Part shown: in pieces, positions 17,296-27,469 of the stretch | Layout: each line of letters begins with the position of its first letter | How positions within the stretch are numbered: the stretch's first letter is position 1 | Assembly: GCF_001686925.1 (NCBI RefSeq) | Contig: NZ_LVEN01000042.1 | Span: forward strand, 62,001 to 126,000 | Length of the DNA: 64,000 nucleotides | DNA from: Flavobacterium piscis | GTDB lineage: Bacteria > Bacteroidota > Bacteroidia > Flavobacteriales > Flavobacteriaceae | Reading direction: 5' to 3' | Notes under the pieces: generated by a model | Database searches by the model: none | The model's input: the letters and a program-made list of their open reading frames with translations, nothing else | What the model was told of the DNA's origin: nothing | Made by a program: the position numbers and the translations under genes

Positions 17296-20200
17296 TTAAT
17301 TAATTGTTAGATTCATTCCAAATCCAATACTTGTTGTTTGTGGAACAGATAATCTTTCAAAACCTCCAGCCATATTATTGTTTCCTTGAGATGATTCTGG
17401 ATCTAAGTTTGGCATTTTAGCCCATAATAAAATATTTCTTGCGAATGCAGTAACACGTATGTCGAATCCTGTAGAAAATTGAGGAAGTGTATATCCTAAA
17501 GATAATTCTCTAAGTTTCACGAAAGAAGCATCATATACTGCAGTTTCTGCAATATTTGAATATCTGTTATAAGTAGCTTCTTTAGTAGCAGCTTTTGTGT
17601 TTGGCTGTCCATCTGCTGTTACTCCTTCTTGAACTAATAGTTCGTCACGGTTTCCTGTTTTAGCACTTAATCCGTAAGTGTCTAATAATGAGTTTGTTCC
17701 GCTGTACATTTTACCTCCGTTTTTCCAGTCAAAAGTAGCTGCAAGAGTTATTTTTTTGTATCTGAAAGTAGTTGTTCCTCCTAGGTTGAATTTAGGTGCT
17801 ACTTCTCCAAGTGATTTGGTTTCTCCAGCTACAGCTAATCCATTAGCATCAACTAGAATATTTCCATTAGCATCTCTTGCAAATGCCTGTCCGTAAATTA
17901 CAGGAAAACGTTCTCCAATACTAGCTCTAATTTGTGGAGTTGTAAATCCTCCTAAGAAAATATTTGGCACACCTTCTTTTAATTCGTCTACAAAGTTATC
18001 AATTTGAGTATAGTTCGCAGATACTGTCCATTCGAAATCGTTAGTTCTAATTGGTGTAACACTTACGATCAATTCATGACTGTTAGTATGGATTTTTCCA
18101 CCATTCATTACTAAAGTTGCAGCTCCTGTAGAACCTGCTAATGGTACCTGGAAGATTTGATCAATTACATTTTGTCTAGAGTAAGTATAATCGATACTTA
18201 CGCGATCTTTAAATAATCTTACCTCACCACCTAATTCATAAGATCTTGTATTTTGAGGTTTTAAGTTTGGATCATACTGTACATTGTTTGGTATGTATGA
18301 ATTTACACCTCCAAGTGGGTAATTTACCGGAGAGTTTGCCCAGAAACCACCTGAGTAGTTAGGTACAGAGTAGTAATTATCTAAATAAGATCCTGCTTGA
18401 CCTACTTCAGCCCAAGATGCTCTAAGTTTAGCAAAAGATAGCGTAGAGTTTCCTTTTAAACCTTCCAATTCAGTTAATACAACACCTAATGATACTGATG
18501 GGTATACAAATGAACGGTTATCTCTTGGCATTGAAGATACAATATCGTTTCTTACTGTACCACCTAAGAAAATAAAGTTTTTGTATGCAAGATTCACGTT
18601 TCCAAATAAACCGAAAGTTCTGTTTTTAGCAATGTTATCTGTAGCAACTGTTTGTTGTGTATTTGATAAATTAGGAAAACCACCATAATTAAGGTTATTT
18701 CCTGTCATGCTGTACGATTTGTTGTATCTATCGTTAATCTCATTACCAACCAAAGCTGTTAAGTTTAAGTCGTCTGAAATTTTATATTCATAATTAACTG
18801 TGAATAATGAATTTACTGTTCTAGATGAAATTCCGTAGATTTCTAAATGTCCTGCTGTAGTTTGTGCATTTCCGTATTCTTGGATATCTCTATAATTAGT
18901 AGTATAAGTATCAGCACCAAGTTGGTAACGGAAAGTTAATTTATGTTGGTCGTTCGCTGAGATAGTTGGTGCGAATTCAACATATGTATTTCCGAAAAAA
19001 CGGTCAGTTTGCTCGTCAAATATATTATTTTTAGCTGCCCAGTAAGGATTGTTAAATCCTGTTGGTCTGTAGTAAACTTGTTTGTAAGGATCTGTTGGAC
19101 TTGCGAAGCCATTTCCTTTTAAATCATAGCTTATTGGACTTGCGAATGCACCTGCAACAGATGAATCATTTGCACCTGTAGCTTTTGTGATTTTAGTGTT
19201 GATGTAGTTACCAACGAATCCAGTTTTCCACTCGTCTCCTAATTTTGTACTAAACGCTGCTTTTGCATTGTAACGATCCAAACCAGTTGCAGGAATAAAA
19301 CCATCCTGGTTAGAAGAACCTAAAGCAAACGCATAATTACTTTTGTCAGTAGCTTGTGTTATGTTGAAAGAGTTGTTAACTGTTATTCCTGTTTTAAAGA
19401 AATCACCAAAATTGTCATATACCTTAGGAGAAACCCATGGGTCTAAACCTGCTGTAACTCTTTGTGGTACGTAATATTGACCAGGATGAGCTCCTGCATT
19501 CATTCCGTTTAAAGCATTTGGAACATTACCCCCGTATGTTGGGTTGTTTGGTAATTCAGAAATTTTAGAACCCCAAGATAATGAACTTGTAGGATTGTAT
19601 ATCCCACCTGATCCTTGTGCATATTCATCTTGAAAATTAATTTTTCTAGATATGTCATCTGCAGTAATTGAGCTATTGAAGCTTATTGTAGGTTTTCCGC
19701 TTTTAGAAGCTCCTCTACCACTTTTTGTAGTAATTACTACTACACCATTTGAAGCTCTAAGTCCGTAAATTGCAGATGCAGCTTGTCCTTTAAGAATATT
19801 GATAGATTCAATATCGTTTGGATCAATATCTACTGCTCTGTTAGCAAGATCTGATCCGGTTACACTGTTTCCAGTGCTGTAATCAGCTTGAGATGCTACT
19901 GGCATACCATCAATTACATACAAAGGAGTATTGTTTCCTGTGAATGAACGAGCTCCACGAATTACAATTTGAGAAGAAGCTCCAGGAGCACCACTAGAAG
20001 GAGTAATTTGAACCCCTGCCAATTTTCCTTGAAGAGCACCAGCTAAGCTGTTGTTGTTTCCTCTTGTTAATTCTGTCGCTTTAACCTCTTGAGTAGCATA
20101 TCCTAATGCTTTTTTCTCCTTTTTAATACCTAATGCAGTTACTACAACACTTTCCAGTTCTACTGAATCATTGTTTAGTTTTGCATTAACGCTAGATGAA

Positions 20201-20457
20201 CTTGCTGTTAGTTCCTGGGATCTCATCCCAATGTAGCTGAAAATTAATACTTGGTTTGGTGCTGCTTTGATAGAATATTTTCCATCAAAATCAGTTTGTG
20301 TTGCTGTTTTTGTTCCTTTAACTAATACACTAACACCTGGTAAAGGCATTCCTGTATTGTCGGAAACAGTTCCAGAAACAACTCTTTCTTGCGCGAAAGT
20401 AAGTTGCGCAATTAGTACTAGCAATAGCACTAAGAATCCATTGAACTTTAGTTTCAT
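17296..20457 (-). CDS. SusC/RagA-family TonB-linked outer-membrane transporter
   Basis: The 1053-residue protein has signal peptide MKLKFNGFLVLLLVLIAQ, a carboxypeptidase-regulatory-like beta domain (about residues 25-100, with GTVSDNTGMPLPGVSVLVKG), then a plug (about 110-240, with LYVIDGMP, DIDPNDIESINILKG and AIYGLRASNGVVVITTK) and a C-terminal beta-barrel ending MNLTIN. It pairs with the SusD-like gene 17 bp downstream to import an unknown nutrient through the outer membrane. The first 95 codons and the leader are very close to those of the SusC at 22284-25499, while barrels differ. Confidence 0.95.
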   Translation of the reverse strand: MKLKFNGFLVLLLVLIAQLTFAQERVVSGTVSDNTGMPLPGVSVLVKGTKTATQTDFDGKYSIKAAPNQVLIFSYIGMRSQELTASSSSVNAKLNNDSVELESVVVTALGIKKEKKALGYATQEVKATELTRGNNNSLAGALQGKLAGVQITPSSGAPGASSQIVIRGARSFTGNNTPLYVIDGMPVASQADYSTGNSVTGSDLANRAVDIDPNDIESINILKGQAASAIYGLRASNGVVVITTKSGRGASKSGKPTISFNSSITADDISRKINFQDEYAQGSGGIYNPTSSLSWGSKISELPNNPTYGGNVPNALNGMNAGAHPGQYYVPQRVTAGLDPWVSPKVYDNFGDFFKTGITVNNSFNITQATDKSNYAFALGSSNQDGFIPATGLDRYNAKAAFSTKLGDEWKTGFVGNYINTKITKATGANDSSVAGAFASPISYDLKGNGFASPTDPYKQVYYRPTGFNNPYWAAKNNIFDEQTDRFFGNTYVEFAPTISANDQHKLTFRYQLGADTYTTNYRDIQEYGNAQTTAGHLEIYGISSRTVNSLFTVNYEYKISDDLNLTALVGNEINDRYNKSYSMTGNNLNYGGFPNLSNTQQTVATDNIAKNRTFGLFGNVNLAYKNFIFLGGTVRNDIVSSMPRDNRSFVYPSVSLGVVLTELEGLKGNSTLSFAKLRASWAEVGQAGSYLDNYYSVPNYSGGFWANSPVNYPLGGVNSYIPNNVQYDPNLKPQNTRSYELGGEVRLFKDRVSIDYTYSRQNVIDQIFQVPLAGSTGAATLVMNGGKIHTNSHELIVSVTPIRTNDFEWTVSANYTQIDNFVDELKEGVPNIFLGGFTTPQIRASIGERFPVIYGQAFARDANGNILVDANGLAVAGETKSLGEVAPKFNLGGTTTFRYKKITLAATFDWKNGGKMYSGTNSLLDTYGLSAKTGNRDELLVQEGVTADGQPNTKAATKEATYNRYSNIAETAVYDASFVKLRELSLGYTLPQFSTGFDIRVTAFARNILLWAKMPNLDPESSQGNNNMAGGFERLSVPQTTSIGFGMNLTIN

Positions 20458-20460
20458 TTT

Positions 20461-20513
20461 TAAATATTTTGAATTAGTTCGACAAAAATCTTAATAATTT
20501 GTTAATCTACCTA
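20461..20513 (-). promoter_or_regulatory. Conserved 5' leader of susC-like gene 1
   Basis: The 53 bp before this start resemble those before the second susC-like gene (25501-25555): both contain ATTTTGAATTAGT and AATAATTnGTTAAT in the same order on the plus strand. The rest of the 310-bp gap 20458-20767 holds AT-rich DNA and the terminator of the second pair; no gene was seen in it. Confidence 0.5.
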
Positions 20514-20711
20514 ATATAAAAAGCTTTTTTTTTAGTTAAATTATGATTTTACTATAAGATATTGTTTTTTTATAGTTAAAAAACATGTGTAAATTGTAAA
20601 TTCGTATTTTTTTGCTTCAAATATGATAATAATGAAAAATAATGTGATTGTTTAAAATGTTAAATTTAAGAAAATAGTGGTTATTATTCTTTTTTTTATA
20701 ACTTTTACACA

Positions 20712-20742
20712 AAAAAACCACCCTTTTTGAAGGGTGGTTTTC
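20712..20742 (-). terminator. Intrinsic terminator of the second susCD pair
   Basis: AAAACCACCCTT and AAGGGTGGTTTT form a strong stem with a very short A/T loop, followed by T residues on the minus strand. It begins about 26 bp after the stop of the SusD-like gene at 20768. Confidence 0.88.
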
Positions 20743-20767
20743 TGTTAAATTATGTTAGGATTACTAT

Positions 20768-22273
20768 TTACTTATCCCAGAATATTTTTGTGCTTAATTT
20801 ATCTCCTCCAATTGAAGTTGATGCAGCATTGTAATTTGTAGCATTTAATGTTTGCTCTCTAATAGGATATGCCATTCTTGAAGGTACTTGGCCTTCAGCT
20901 GCAGCATCTGCATTTGCAGCTAGTGCTAAAACCGGGAAATTTAGTCTTCTTGTAGATGTCCATCCTTCAAAACCTCTGTTGAATAAAGCATACCAAGCTT
21001 GTTCTCCAATTTTTTGTTGCCATGTTCCTGCGGCTGTAGCATAAGCGACAGCTGGCTGACTTAAATAAGTATCTGCATCTGCTGAAGAAACACCCCAGTC
21101 TTGCATAGAAGCTCTAATGGCAGCTTCATAATGCGAAGCAATAGATCCTCCTACTGCAACTCCTCTTGCTGAAGCTTCAGCTAATAAAAATTCTACTTCG
21201 GCATAGTCTAATAAAGTACCGCTGAAATCAGGGGCTTTAATTTTGTCACTTGCGTGTGTAAATCTCGATTGAGAATTTTTTGTTCCTACTATTCCTCCTC
21301 TGTAACCAGTAACTGTTATCAGTTCGTCTGTAACAGGATCTGTATCTTTATACGTTGGTCTAAAATACTGCGCTTTTCTAGGGTCGTTTAAAGTTACTAA
21401 TGCATCAACAAATGGTTTTGCAACAACAAAATCATTTCTTCCTGAAAATACCATATCTACATACAGTGGATTCGTGTTAGGAAGGTTTGACATATAAGGT
21501 AATTTTGCATTGTCAGCATTGGATGTAAATCCTCCTGCTGCGGCGGAAATAATTGTAGCGTCAGCAATAGCACCTTCTAGTCCGGATGCTTTTAAGTTTA
21601 CTCCTAATTTTAATTTAATACTGTTAGCAAATTTAACCCAAGCATCTAAATCGTCTTTGTAGATAACTTCAGCATCTTCAAATGCAGACTCTGAAGTGTC
21701 TATGTTAGCAATGTCATTGTTTAGACGAACAATTAAATCTTTGTAGATGTCAAGAGCTTTGTCGTACTTAGGTAAGTAATTACCTGCTCCTTTTAATGAT
21801 TCTGTATAAGGAACGTCTCCAAAAGTGTCTACTAATATTTGATAAGTATAAACCATCAAGATATCAATTAGTATTAATTGATTTTTCTTTCTGATTGTTT
21901 TTTGAGCAAATTCAGGATCGACAGGGTCTATTACATCTTTTTCTAAAAAAGCTTTTGCTTGCGATAAATCAGCTAGTGGTCCTGCGTATAATCTGTCCCA
22001 GTGATTGTCAGAAATTTTACGAGTTACCCAGTTGTAGGTAGATTCATCCAGATAAGTAGTTTCTGTCCATTGCTGGTTTACTAATCTAAATATGTTTTTA
22101 TTTACGTTTGTATTAACCAATTGCTCAGTAAGACCTTTTTCTGCATTTGTAAATAAAGTGCTAGCAGGTACTACGGAAGGGTTTTTTACATCTACGTTTA
22201 AGTCTGTTAGGCTACTATCATCACAAGAAACTGTGAGAATCATAATTCCTAAAGCATATATTAATTTTTTCAT
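20768..22273 (-). CDS. SusD/RagB-family outer-membrane lipoprotein (SusD-like_2 type)
   Basis: The 501-residue product begins MKKLIYALGIMILTVSC with a lipobox cysteine. LTDLNVDVKNPSVVPASTLF and DTFGDVPYTESL are the same family features as in the other SusD-like protein of the window. AEVEFLLAEASARG and the late WYALFNRGFEGWTSTRRL are also typical of SusD-like_2. It lies 10 bp downstream of its SusC partner and would cap that transporter at the cell surface. The substrate cannot be inferred. Confidence 0.92.
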   Translation of the reverse strand: MKKLIYALGIMILTVSCDDSSLTDLNVDVKNPSVVPASTLFTNAEKGLTEQLVNTNVNKNIFRLVNQQWTETTYLDESTYNWVTRKISDNHWDRLYAGPLADLSQAKAFLEKDVIDPVDPEFAQKTIRKKNQLILIDILMVYTYQILVDTFGDVPYTESLKGAGNYLPKYDKALDIYKDLIVRLNNDIANIDTSESAFEDAEVIYKDDLDAWVKFANSIKLKLGVNLKASGLEGAIADATIISAAAGGFTSNADNAKLPYMSNLPNTNPLYVDMVFSGRNDFVVAKPFVDALVTLNDPRKAQYFRPTYKDTDPVTDELITVTGYRGGIVGTKNSQSRFTHASDKIKAPDFSGTLLDYAEVEFLLAEASARGVAVGGSIASHYEAAIRASMQDWGVSSADADTYLSQPAVAYATAAGTWQQKIGEQAWYALFNRGFEGWTSTRRLNFPVLALAANADAAAEGQVPSRMAYPIREQTLNATNYNAASTSIGGDKLSTKIFWDK

Positions 22274-22283
22274 TTTTTTGGTA

Positions 22284-25200
22284 TTAAAATTTGAATGTTA
22301 AGTTAAATCCAATATCTCTGGTTGTTGGAAGTGATCCAACTGAATAACCTCTAGAGCTATTTCCTGAAGACAATCCGCTTTCTGGATCTGCGTATGGTAG
22401 ATTTTTACTGATTATCCATAAATTCGATCCTACAAGGCTTGCTGATGCAGAGCTTAAGAAAGTGTTCTCGAACATTTTTTTAGGGAAGTTATATGTAATA
22501 GATACTTCTCTTAATTTTACGAATGAAGCATCGTAAATAAAGGCTTTGTTTGGAGCGGCTCCATAACCCATAGTGTTTTCGATCGTTCCGCCTTCTGTTC
22601 TTACAGTGTTAACTGATCCGTCTGGTGCAACACCCGGTTGTATAACTCCATTTTCTCTCATGTCACCTATAGCAGTTTCTTTGTATAATCCTGAAGCAAG
22701 ACCGTAGTACATGTCTAGAGAGAAAATATCTCCACCTTTTTGAGTGTCAATTAAGAATCCAAAAGTTAAATTTTTGTATGTGAATTTATTTCTAACACCA
22801 CCAATCCAATCTGGAGTGATATTTCCAATGGTATTGCTTGAAGAAGTAGTGATCAAATATTTTCCTGTAGTTTGATCTACTGTTGGCTGTCCGTTTGTGT
22901 AAACATAGTCTGTTCCTTTTAAGGCTCCATAAGCTTCTCCCGGAGCAGCATTTACAGTAACACCACCTTGAAAAGATCCTAATTGAAGGTTGTCAAGTCC
23001 GTTTGGTAATGAAATTACTTTACTTCTGTTATTAGACCAGTTGATGATTATTTCCCAAGAAAAATCTTTTGTTTTAATAGGAGTACCATTCAATTGAAGT
23101 TCTAAGCCTTTGTTTTCGATATTACCACCGTTAACAAGTCCGTTTGTATAGCTTGAAGCAGACGATACTGCTGCAGATACAATTTGATCAACAGAGTTTG
23201 TTTTGTAGTAAGTGATATCAAAGCCTAAACGTCTGTCTAGCATGCTTGCTTCTAAACCAACTTCGAATGATTTTGTTCTCTCTGGTTTAAGTTCTGGGTT
23301 TTTATTAATACTACGAAACGGAAGTAATAATGAATTTGTGTAAAGAGGTTGTCCTTGAAAATTAGAAACTCTTGTGTAAGTATTGTTAAGTTGTAATGCA
23401 TCTGCATCATTACCAACTTCTGCATAGTTAACTCTGAATTTTCCTAAATTCAACCAATTTGCTTTTACTACGTTTGAGAATAAAAATGATCCTGAAATTG
23501 CAGGATAAACGTATGAATTGTTATCGTCTGGTAGTGTAGATGAAACGTCTCTTCTGATAGAAGCATCTACAAAATAAGTGTCTAGGTATCCAATAGATCC
23601 CTGAGCATAAATACCGTTAACACCTGAAGATATTTTAGCTTCTTTAGGGAATGGTAAATCTAATTTAGAGTTTGATAAAGCATAGATTCCAGGTACTACT
23701 AATCCACCAACTGTTGATGATAGTACATTGTCTCTGTCATTTCTTCTTATGTTAGTTCCAATAACTCCGTTTACGCTAATGTTGTCTCCGAATTTTTTAT
23801 TGAAATTTAACATAAAATCGTAATTGATTTCTTGAAAGCTAATGTCATTTCTTTGGTATCCTGATGATTCATCAACTGGAGAAAGACCAAATCCTGAAGC
23901 TATAGAGCCAATTGCTCTTCTTTCTTCCTGAAGTTGTTTGTAAGTATCCAAAGACGCTCTTCCTAATGCGCTTAACCAAGGAGTAATTTCATAGTTTAAA
24001 GAGGCGTAGCTAAACAAACGAGTCCTGTCATCAGATGAGTAGTTCTGATAACGTGTAAAATAAGGGTTGTCCCAGTATGCTGGCACTAGACCTTCTGGAC
24101 TAGTAGGGTCACTAAAGTTCCAGGTTATGTTTTGGCCTCCTGAAGCAAAGTAAACATCTTTTTGAGCTTGAACATCAGTGTTGGTTTGCCACCATTGTCT
24201 GAAGTTACTCATAATATTGTCGTTGTAACCAGTAGAGTTTCTACCAACTGTGCTTTGTAATGTAACCGAAGCATAAGCGTTAGCGGTAAGTTTATCAGTA
24301 ACTTTTTGGCTAAATCTTGCACTTATTTGATTTTTTTTCAATTCACTATTCGGTAAAATACCTGTTTGATTTGTGTTAACGTAACTCATAGACAAGCTTG
24401 ATCTTTCTGTTGATTTTTCAAGCGAGATGCTGTTAACAAATGTTTGAGCATCTTTAAAGAAAGTTACCGGGCCATTTTTTGCAGCTGCCCAAGGTGTTGC
24501 TTTTCCATAATTTGGCGAAAATGGTGTAAAAGCATCCCATTGATATACCGGCTGATTGTTGAATGCATCCCCATCAGAGGCATCGTTTGATGTGTCTACG
24601 GTATCTGGTGTTCCGGTTCCTAAGAATGATGATCCAAATCCATATCCTGATCCGTATCTGTTTTGGTATGTAGGAAAAGTTGATTTATCAATACTTCCGT
24701 TTGTAAATCCGCTTGAGAACGAAAATCCAATTTTATTATCGTTTGACTTTCCTTTTTTTGTTGTTACCATCACAACACCATTTGCAGCTCTAGATCCGTA
24801 AAGTGCTGTTGCAGCAGCTCCTTTAAGAATGTTGATGCTTTCGATATCTTCTTGGTTGATATCAGATGCGTTATTACCGTAATCGTAACCTCCGCCACCT
24901 ACTTGTTGGGAAGAAGCGTTTGAGTTTGAGTTGTCAATTGGCACCCCGTCTATTACCCAAAGGGCCTGATTGTTTCCTGTAAGGGATTTGTTTCCTCTAA
25001 TTACAACGTTTGTAGATCCTCCAAAGTTGTTGTTTCTCTGAACTTCCACACCCGCAGCTTTACCAGATAAAAGGTTAGCGACGTTTGCATTTCCTGCTCC
25101 GCCGTTAACATCTGCACCTGAAATTTGTTGAGAGGCATATCCAAGAGATTTTTTTTCTCTTTTAATACCCATTGCTGTTGTTACTACAACGCCTTCAAGT

Positions 25201-25499
25201 TGTTGGGCGTCTCCGGATAACTTAGTATTTACTTGTGATGAACTCGCTGTTATTTCCTGCGATTTCATTCCAATGTAGCTGAATACTAAAACTTGACTTG
25301 TTGTTGCTTTGATGGAATATTTACCATCAAAATCGGTTTGCGTTCCGGTTTTTGTTCCCTTAACTAATACACTTACGCCTGGTAGTGGCATACCTGCATC
25401 ATCGGTAACAGTTCCCGAAACGGCTCTTTCTTGCGCGAAGGTTAATTGCGCGAATAGCACTAATAATAGCACTAAAAATCCATTGAACTTTGGCTTCAT
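22284..25499 (-). CDS. SusC/RagA-family TonB-linked outer-membrane transporter
   Basis: The 1071-residue protein has signal peptide MKPKFNGFLVLLLVLFAQ, a carboxypeptidase-regulatory-like domain (GTVTDDAGMPLPGVSVLVKG, residues about 25-100), a plug (about 110-235, with LWVIDGVPIDNSN, INQEDIESINILKG and ATALYGSRAANGVVMVTTK) and a large beta-barrel ending GFNLTFKF. It is the first gene of a susCD pair. The upstream Omp85-like gene ends 88 bp away on the same strand, so the pair may have its own promoter or be read through. No sigma/anti-sigma pair is adjacent. Confidence 0.95.
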   Translation of the reverse strand: MKPKFNGFLVLLLVLFAQLTFAQERAVSGTVTDDAGMPLPGVSVLVKGTKTGTQTDFDGKYSIKATTSQVLVFSYIGMKSQEITASSSQVNTKLSGDAQQLEGVVVTTAMGIKREKKSLGYASQQISGADVNGGAGNANVANLLSGKAAGVEVQRNNNFGGSTNVVIRGNKSLTGNNQALWVIDGVPIDNSNSNASSQQVGGGGYDYGNNASDINQEDIESINILKGAAATALYGSRAANGVVMVTTKKGKSNDNKIGFSFSSGFTNGSIDKSTFPTYQNRYGSGYGFGSSFLGTGTPDTVDTSNDASDGDAFNNQPVYQWDAFTPFSPNYGKATPWAAAKNGPVTFFKDAQTFVNSISLEKSTERSSLSMSYVNTNQTGILPNSELKKNQISARFSQKVTDKLTANAYASVTLQSTVGRNSTGYNDNIMSNFRQWWQTNTDVQAQKDVYFASGGQNITWNFSDPTSPEGLVPAYWDNPYFTRYQNYSSDDRTRLFSYASLNYEITPWLSALGRASLDTYKQLQEERRAIGSIASGFGLSPVDESSGYQRNDISFQEINYDFMLNFNKKFGDNISVNGVIGTNIRRNDRDNVLSSTVGGLVVPGIYALSNSKLDLPFPKEAKISSGVNGIYAQGSIGYLDTYFVDASIRRDVSSTLPDDNNSYVYPAISGSFLFSNVVKANWLNLGKFRVNYAEVGNDADALQLNNTYTRVSNFQGQPLYTNSLLLPFRSINKNPELKPERTKSFEVGLEASMLDRRLGFDITYYKTNSVDQIVSAAVSSASSYTNGLVNGGNIENKGLELQLNGTPIKTKDFSWEIIINWSNNRSKVISLPNGLDNLQLGSFQGGVTVNAAPGEAYGALKGTDYVYTNGQPTVDQTTGKYLITTSSSNTIGNITPDWIGGVRNKFTYKNLTFGFLIDTQKGGDIFSLDMYYGLASGLYKETAIGDMRENGVIQPGVAPDGSVNTVRTEGGTIENTMGYGAAPNKAFIYDASFVKLREVSITYNFPKKMFENTFLSSASASLVGSNLWIISKNLPYADPESGLSSGNSSRGYSVGSLPTTRDIGFNLTFKF

Positions 25500-25500
25500 T

Positions 25501-25555
25501 TTCTCAATTATTTTGAATTAGTGATGCAATATTCATAATAATTAGTTAATAATCC
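25501..25555 (-). promoter_or_regulatory. Conserved 5' leader of susC-like gene 2
   Basis: This stretch shares TTTTGAATTAGT and TAATAATT-GTTAAT with the leader of the other susC-like gene at the same distance from the start. The shared blocks suggest a common leader, possibly a post-transcriptional control site, or simply shared ancestry of the gene 5' ends. Confidence 0.5.
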
Positions 25556-25586
25556 TAACGTTGTGTTAACGAATTTCTCTTAAAGG

Positions 25587-27287
25587 TTAAAATTTAACAT
25601 TATAACATATATTAACGATAGTGTTAAATAATTGAATTTCTCGAAGCTTTGTCCCGCCGTTAGTGAGATTAATCCGAAGTAGGCCATTCGCAGTTTGGAT
25701 ATTTGTTCCTATTCCAATTCCTGTTAAATTTTTTATTTTATCCGGATTTTGACTATTTGTTAAATCTTGATAAATCGCGTAATCTAAAATTGAATTTATG
25801 TATAAATTGCTTGATACAACATATCTGTATTCTGTTAGAAGCATGGTAGTTAAATTGCCTTGAAGGCTATTTTCGGTAAACCCTCTTATCGAGTTTATTC
25901 CGCCAAATCGGAATAATTCATTCGTAATGTAGTTTTTGCTCTTTAAGTATGAATTTTGCGAGTTAATGAAGATAAAGTTCTTTTTGTTTAATTCGAAATT
26001 GTAGAAGAGATTAAAATTGGTTGAAAATTGTGGGCTTGATTTAGCTGTTTCGGGATTGTCATTGGTATTTCTTTTTCCGTATCCGATCATAAAGTTAAGT
26101 GATGCCTTTTTTGGGAATAAATTGTTGATGTAATCTGTTTTTTTGTATTCTAAAGTTGATGTGATATAGGAGTTTTGGTAGTCGCTAATAGTAGAGTTAT
26201 TGGTGTTTTGGATATCGCTTGATTCTGTAGATTGATATCCAAGATATATTTTTGAATTATAATTGATGTAGTATCCCAGATCAATTGCTGTTTTTGTGTT
26301 CTGAAAAGTACTATCCTGTTTGAAAATGTTCAATTGTGCTTTTATTCCTAGTGGCGATTGAAAGATGTAAGGAATTTCTAATTTGGTGTTAAAAGTTTTT
26401 TGCTGATTTCCATCGCTTTTCCAGTACAAAGAAAATTGTTCGCCAGCGTGGAGGGTATTTATAAGTGTTATGTCAAGGTAGCCGTTAATAGTTGTTTTTT
26501 TGTTTTCATCATTTGAAAATCCAATATAGCCATCAAAAGTATTAGCTTTTCTTTTTTCGATGTAAGTATATATTTTCGTCGAATCATTTGTGAATAAAAT
26601 TTGGGGATATTTTGTTTGGTTTACAAATTCGAAATTACTGATATCGTCATATAGTTCTTTTACGGTTTCTTGATTGAAAGTTTTATTGAGGTATTTTTTG
26701 TTTAATTGTTTTAGATGTCCTTTAGGAAAATATTTTTTTTCTTCCAAATTAATCTGGGTTAGAATAATTGAATTAACGGTGCGTTTTTTTTCGGATTTAA
26801 AATTTAAATCAGCATAAATTATTAAATTCTCTCTCCGGATATTTTCAAGTTTTATTTTACTGAGTGCAAATCCCTTCTTTTCTGCATCAGCTATTTTTTG
26901 ATTAAGAAAGTTTTCAACTTCTTGATAAGGTATAATTATGGTGTCTTTTTGTCTTTTTTCTAATTCAAAAAAAAGATTATTTATACCTATATATATATGT
27001 ATCTCTTTAATTCTTTTTTTTAAGTCAATTATTAAGGTATAAGTACTGTCGTTTATCTGTTCAAGTTGCTGTGTTTTGTGGTCTAGAAAGCCAATTTTGG
27101 TTAGCTTTTCAGACATGATTGTTGTTTCTTTATTTAATGATTTAATATTGGGGTGTTTTTTTGTGTAGTCAAGTGAGTCGATTATTTTGTTTTCGGTATT
27201 GCCTGAGCCGGTTATTTTTAAATAAAAATTTTGACTATAACACGATGAGCTGATGCAGAGAATAATTATGTATAAGATATGTTTCAA
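25587..27287 (-). CDS. Omp85-like outer-membrane protein (BamA/TamA type)
   Basis: The 566-residue protein has a signal peptide (MKHILYIIILCISSSCYSQ), a periplasmic part of about 220 residues that could hold POTRA-like repeats, and a C-terminal beta-barrel. The barrel contains FRFGGINSIRGFTENSLQGN, matching the conserved loop-6 (V/I)RG(F/Y) motif of the Omp85 superfamily, and ends NICYNVKF. Size is smaller than BamA, so a specialised assembly or secretion factor, or a surface-lipoprotein-related protein, is possible. It is divergent from rpsL and lies upstream of a susCD pair on the same strand. Confidence 0.8.
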   Translation of the reverse strand: MKHILYIIILCISSSCYSQNFYLKITGSGNTENKIIDSLDYTKKHPNIKSLNKETTIMSEKLTKIGFLDHKTQQLEQINDSTYTLIIDLKKRIKEIHIYIGINNLFFELEKRQKDTIIIPYQEVENFLNQKIADAEKKGFALSKIKLENIRRENLIIYADLNFKSEKKRTVNSIILTQINLEEKKYFPKGHLKQLNKKYLNKTFNQETVKELYDDISNFEFVNQTKYPQILFTNDSTKIYTYIEKRKANTFDGYIGFSNDENKKTTINGYLDITLINTLHAGEQFSLYWKSDGNQQKTFNTKLEIPYIFQSPLGIKAQLNIFKQDSTFQNTKTAIDLGYYINYNSKIYLGYQSTESSDIQNTNNSTISDYQNSYITSTLEYKKTDYINNLFPKKASLNFMIGYGKRNTNDNPETAKSSPQFSTNFNLFYNFELNKKNFIFINSQNSYLKSKNYITNELFRFGGINSIRGFTENSLQGNLTTMLLTEYRYVVSSNLYINSILDYAIYQDLTNSQNPDKIKNLTGIGIGTNIQTANGLLRINLTNGGTKLREIQLFNTIVNICYNVKF

Positions 27288-27385
27288 GTCTAATGGTTTG
27301 GTTTTTAAAAGTATTGCAAATATCTATTATTTGTTTGTAAAAGTTTAAGGTTAAATAATGTTATTGAAAATTAATGGATTAACGT

Positions 27386-27415
27386 TTGTATAGTGAAAAA
27401 TATTTTATACATTTG
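27386..27415 (+). promoter_or_regulatory. Promoter of the str operon
   Basis: TTG at 27386-27388 and TACATTTG at 27408-27415 are separated by 19 bp, a near-ideal Bacteroidota housekeeping promoter (TTG / TAnnTTTG). Transcription should start near 27420, where CCCCG and CGGG (27419-27423, 27431-27434) could form a small hairpin at the 5' end of the leader. Confidence 0.8.
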
Positions 27416-27469
27416 CAACCCCGTAAAAAGCGGGAATTTAATATACATAATAAATTTTTAGTATTAATT

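Noticed and set aside
15821..25499. Complete polysaccharide-utilisation locus
   Set aside because: There are two susCD pairs but no glycoside hydrolase, lyase, sulfatase or sensor/regulator gene next to them in the window.
27386..27469. Extended N-terminus of S12
   Set aside because: It would begin at TTG inside the promoter and covers the -7 element; the family start is the ATG at 27470.
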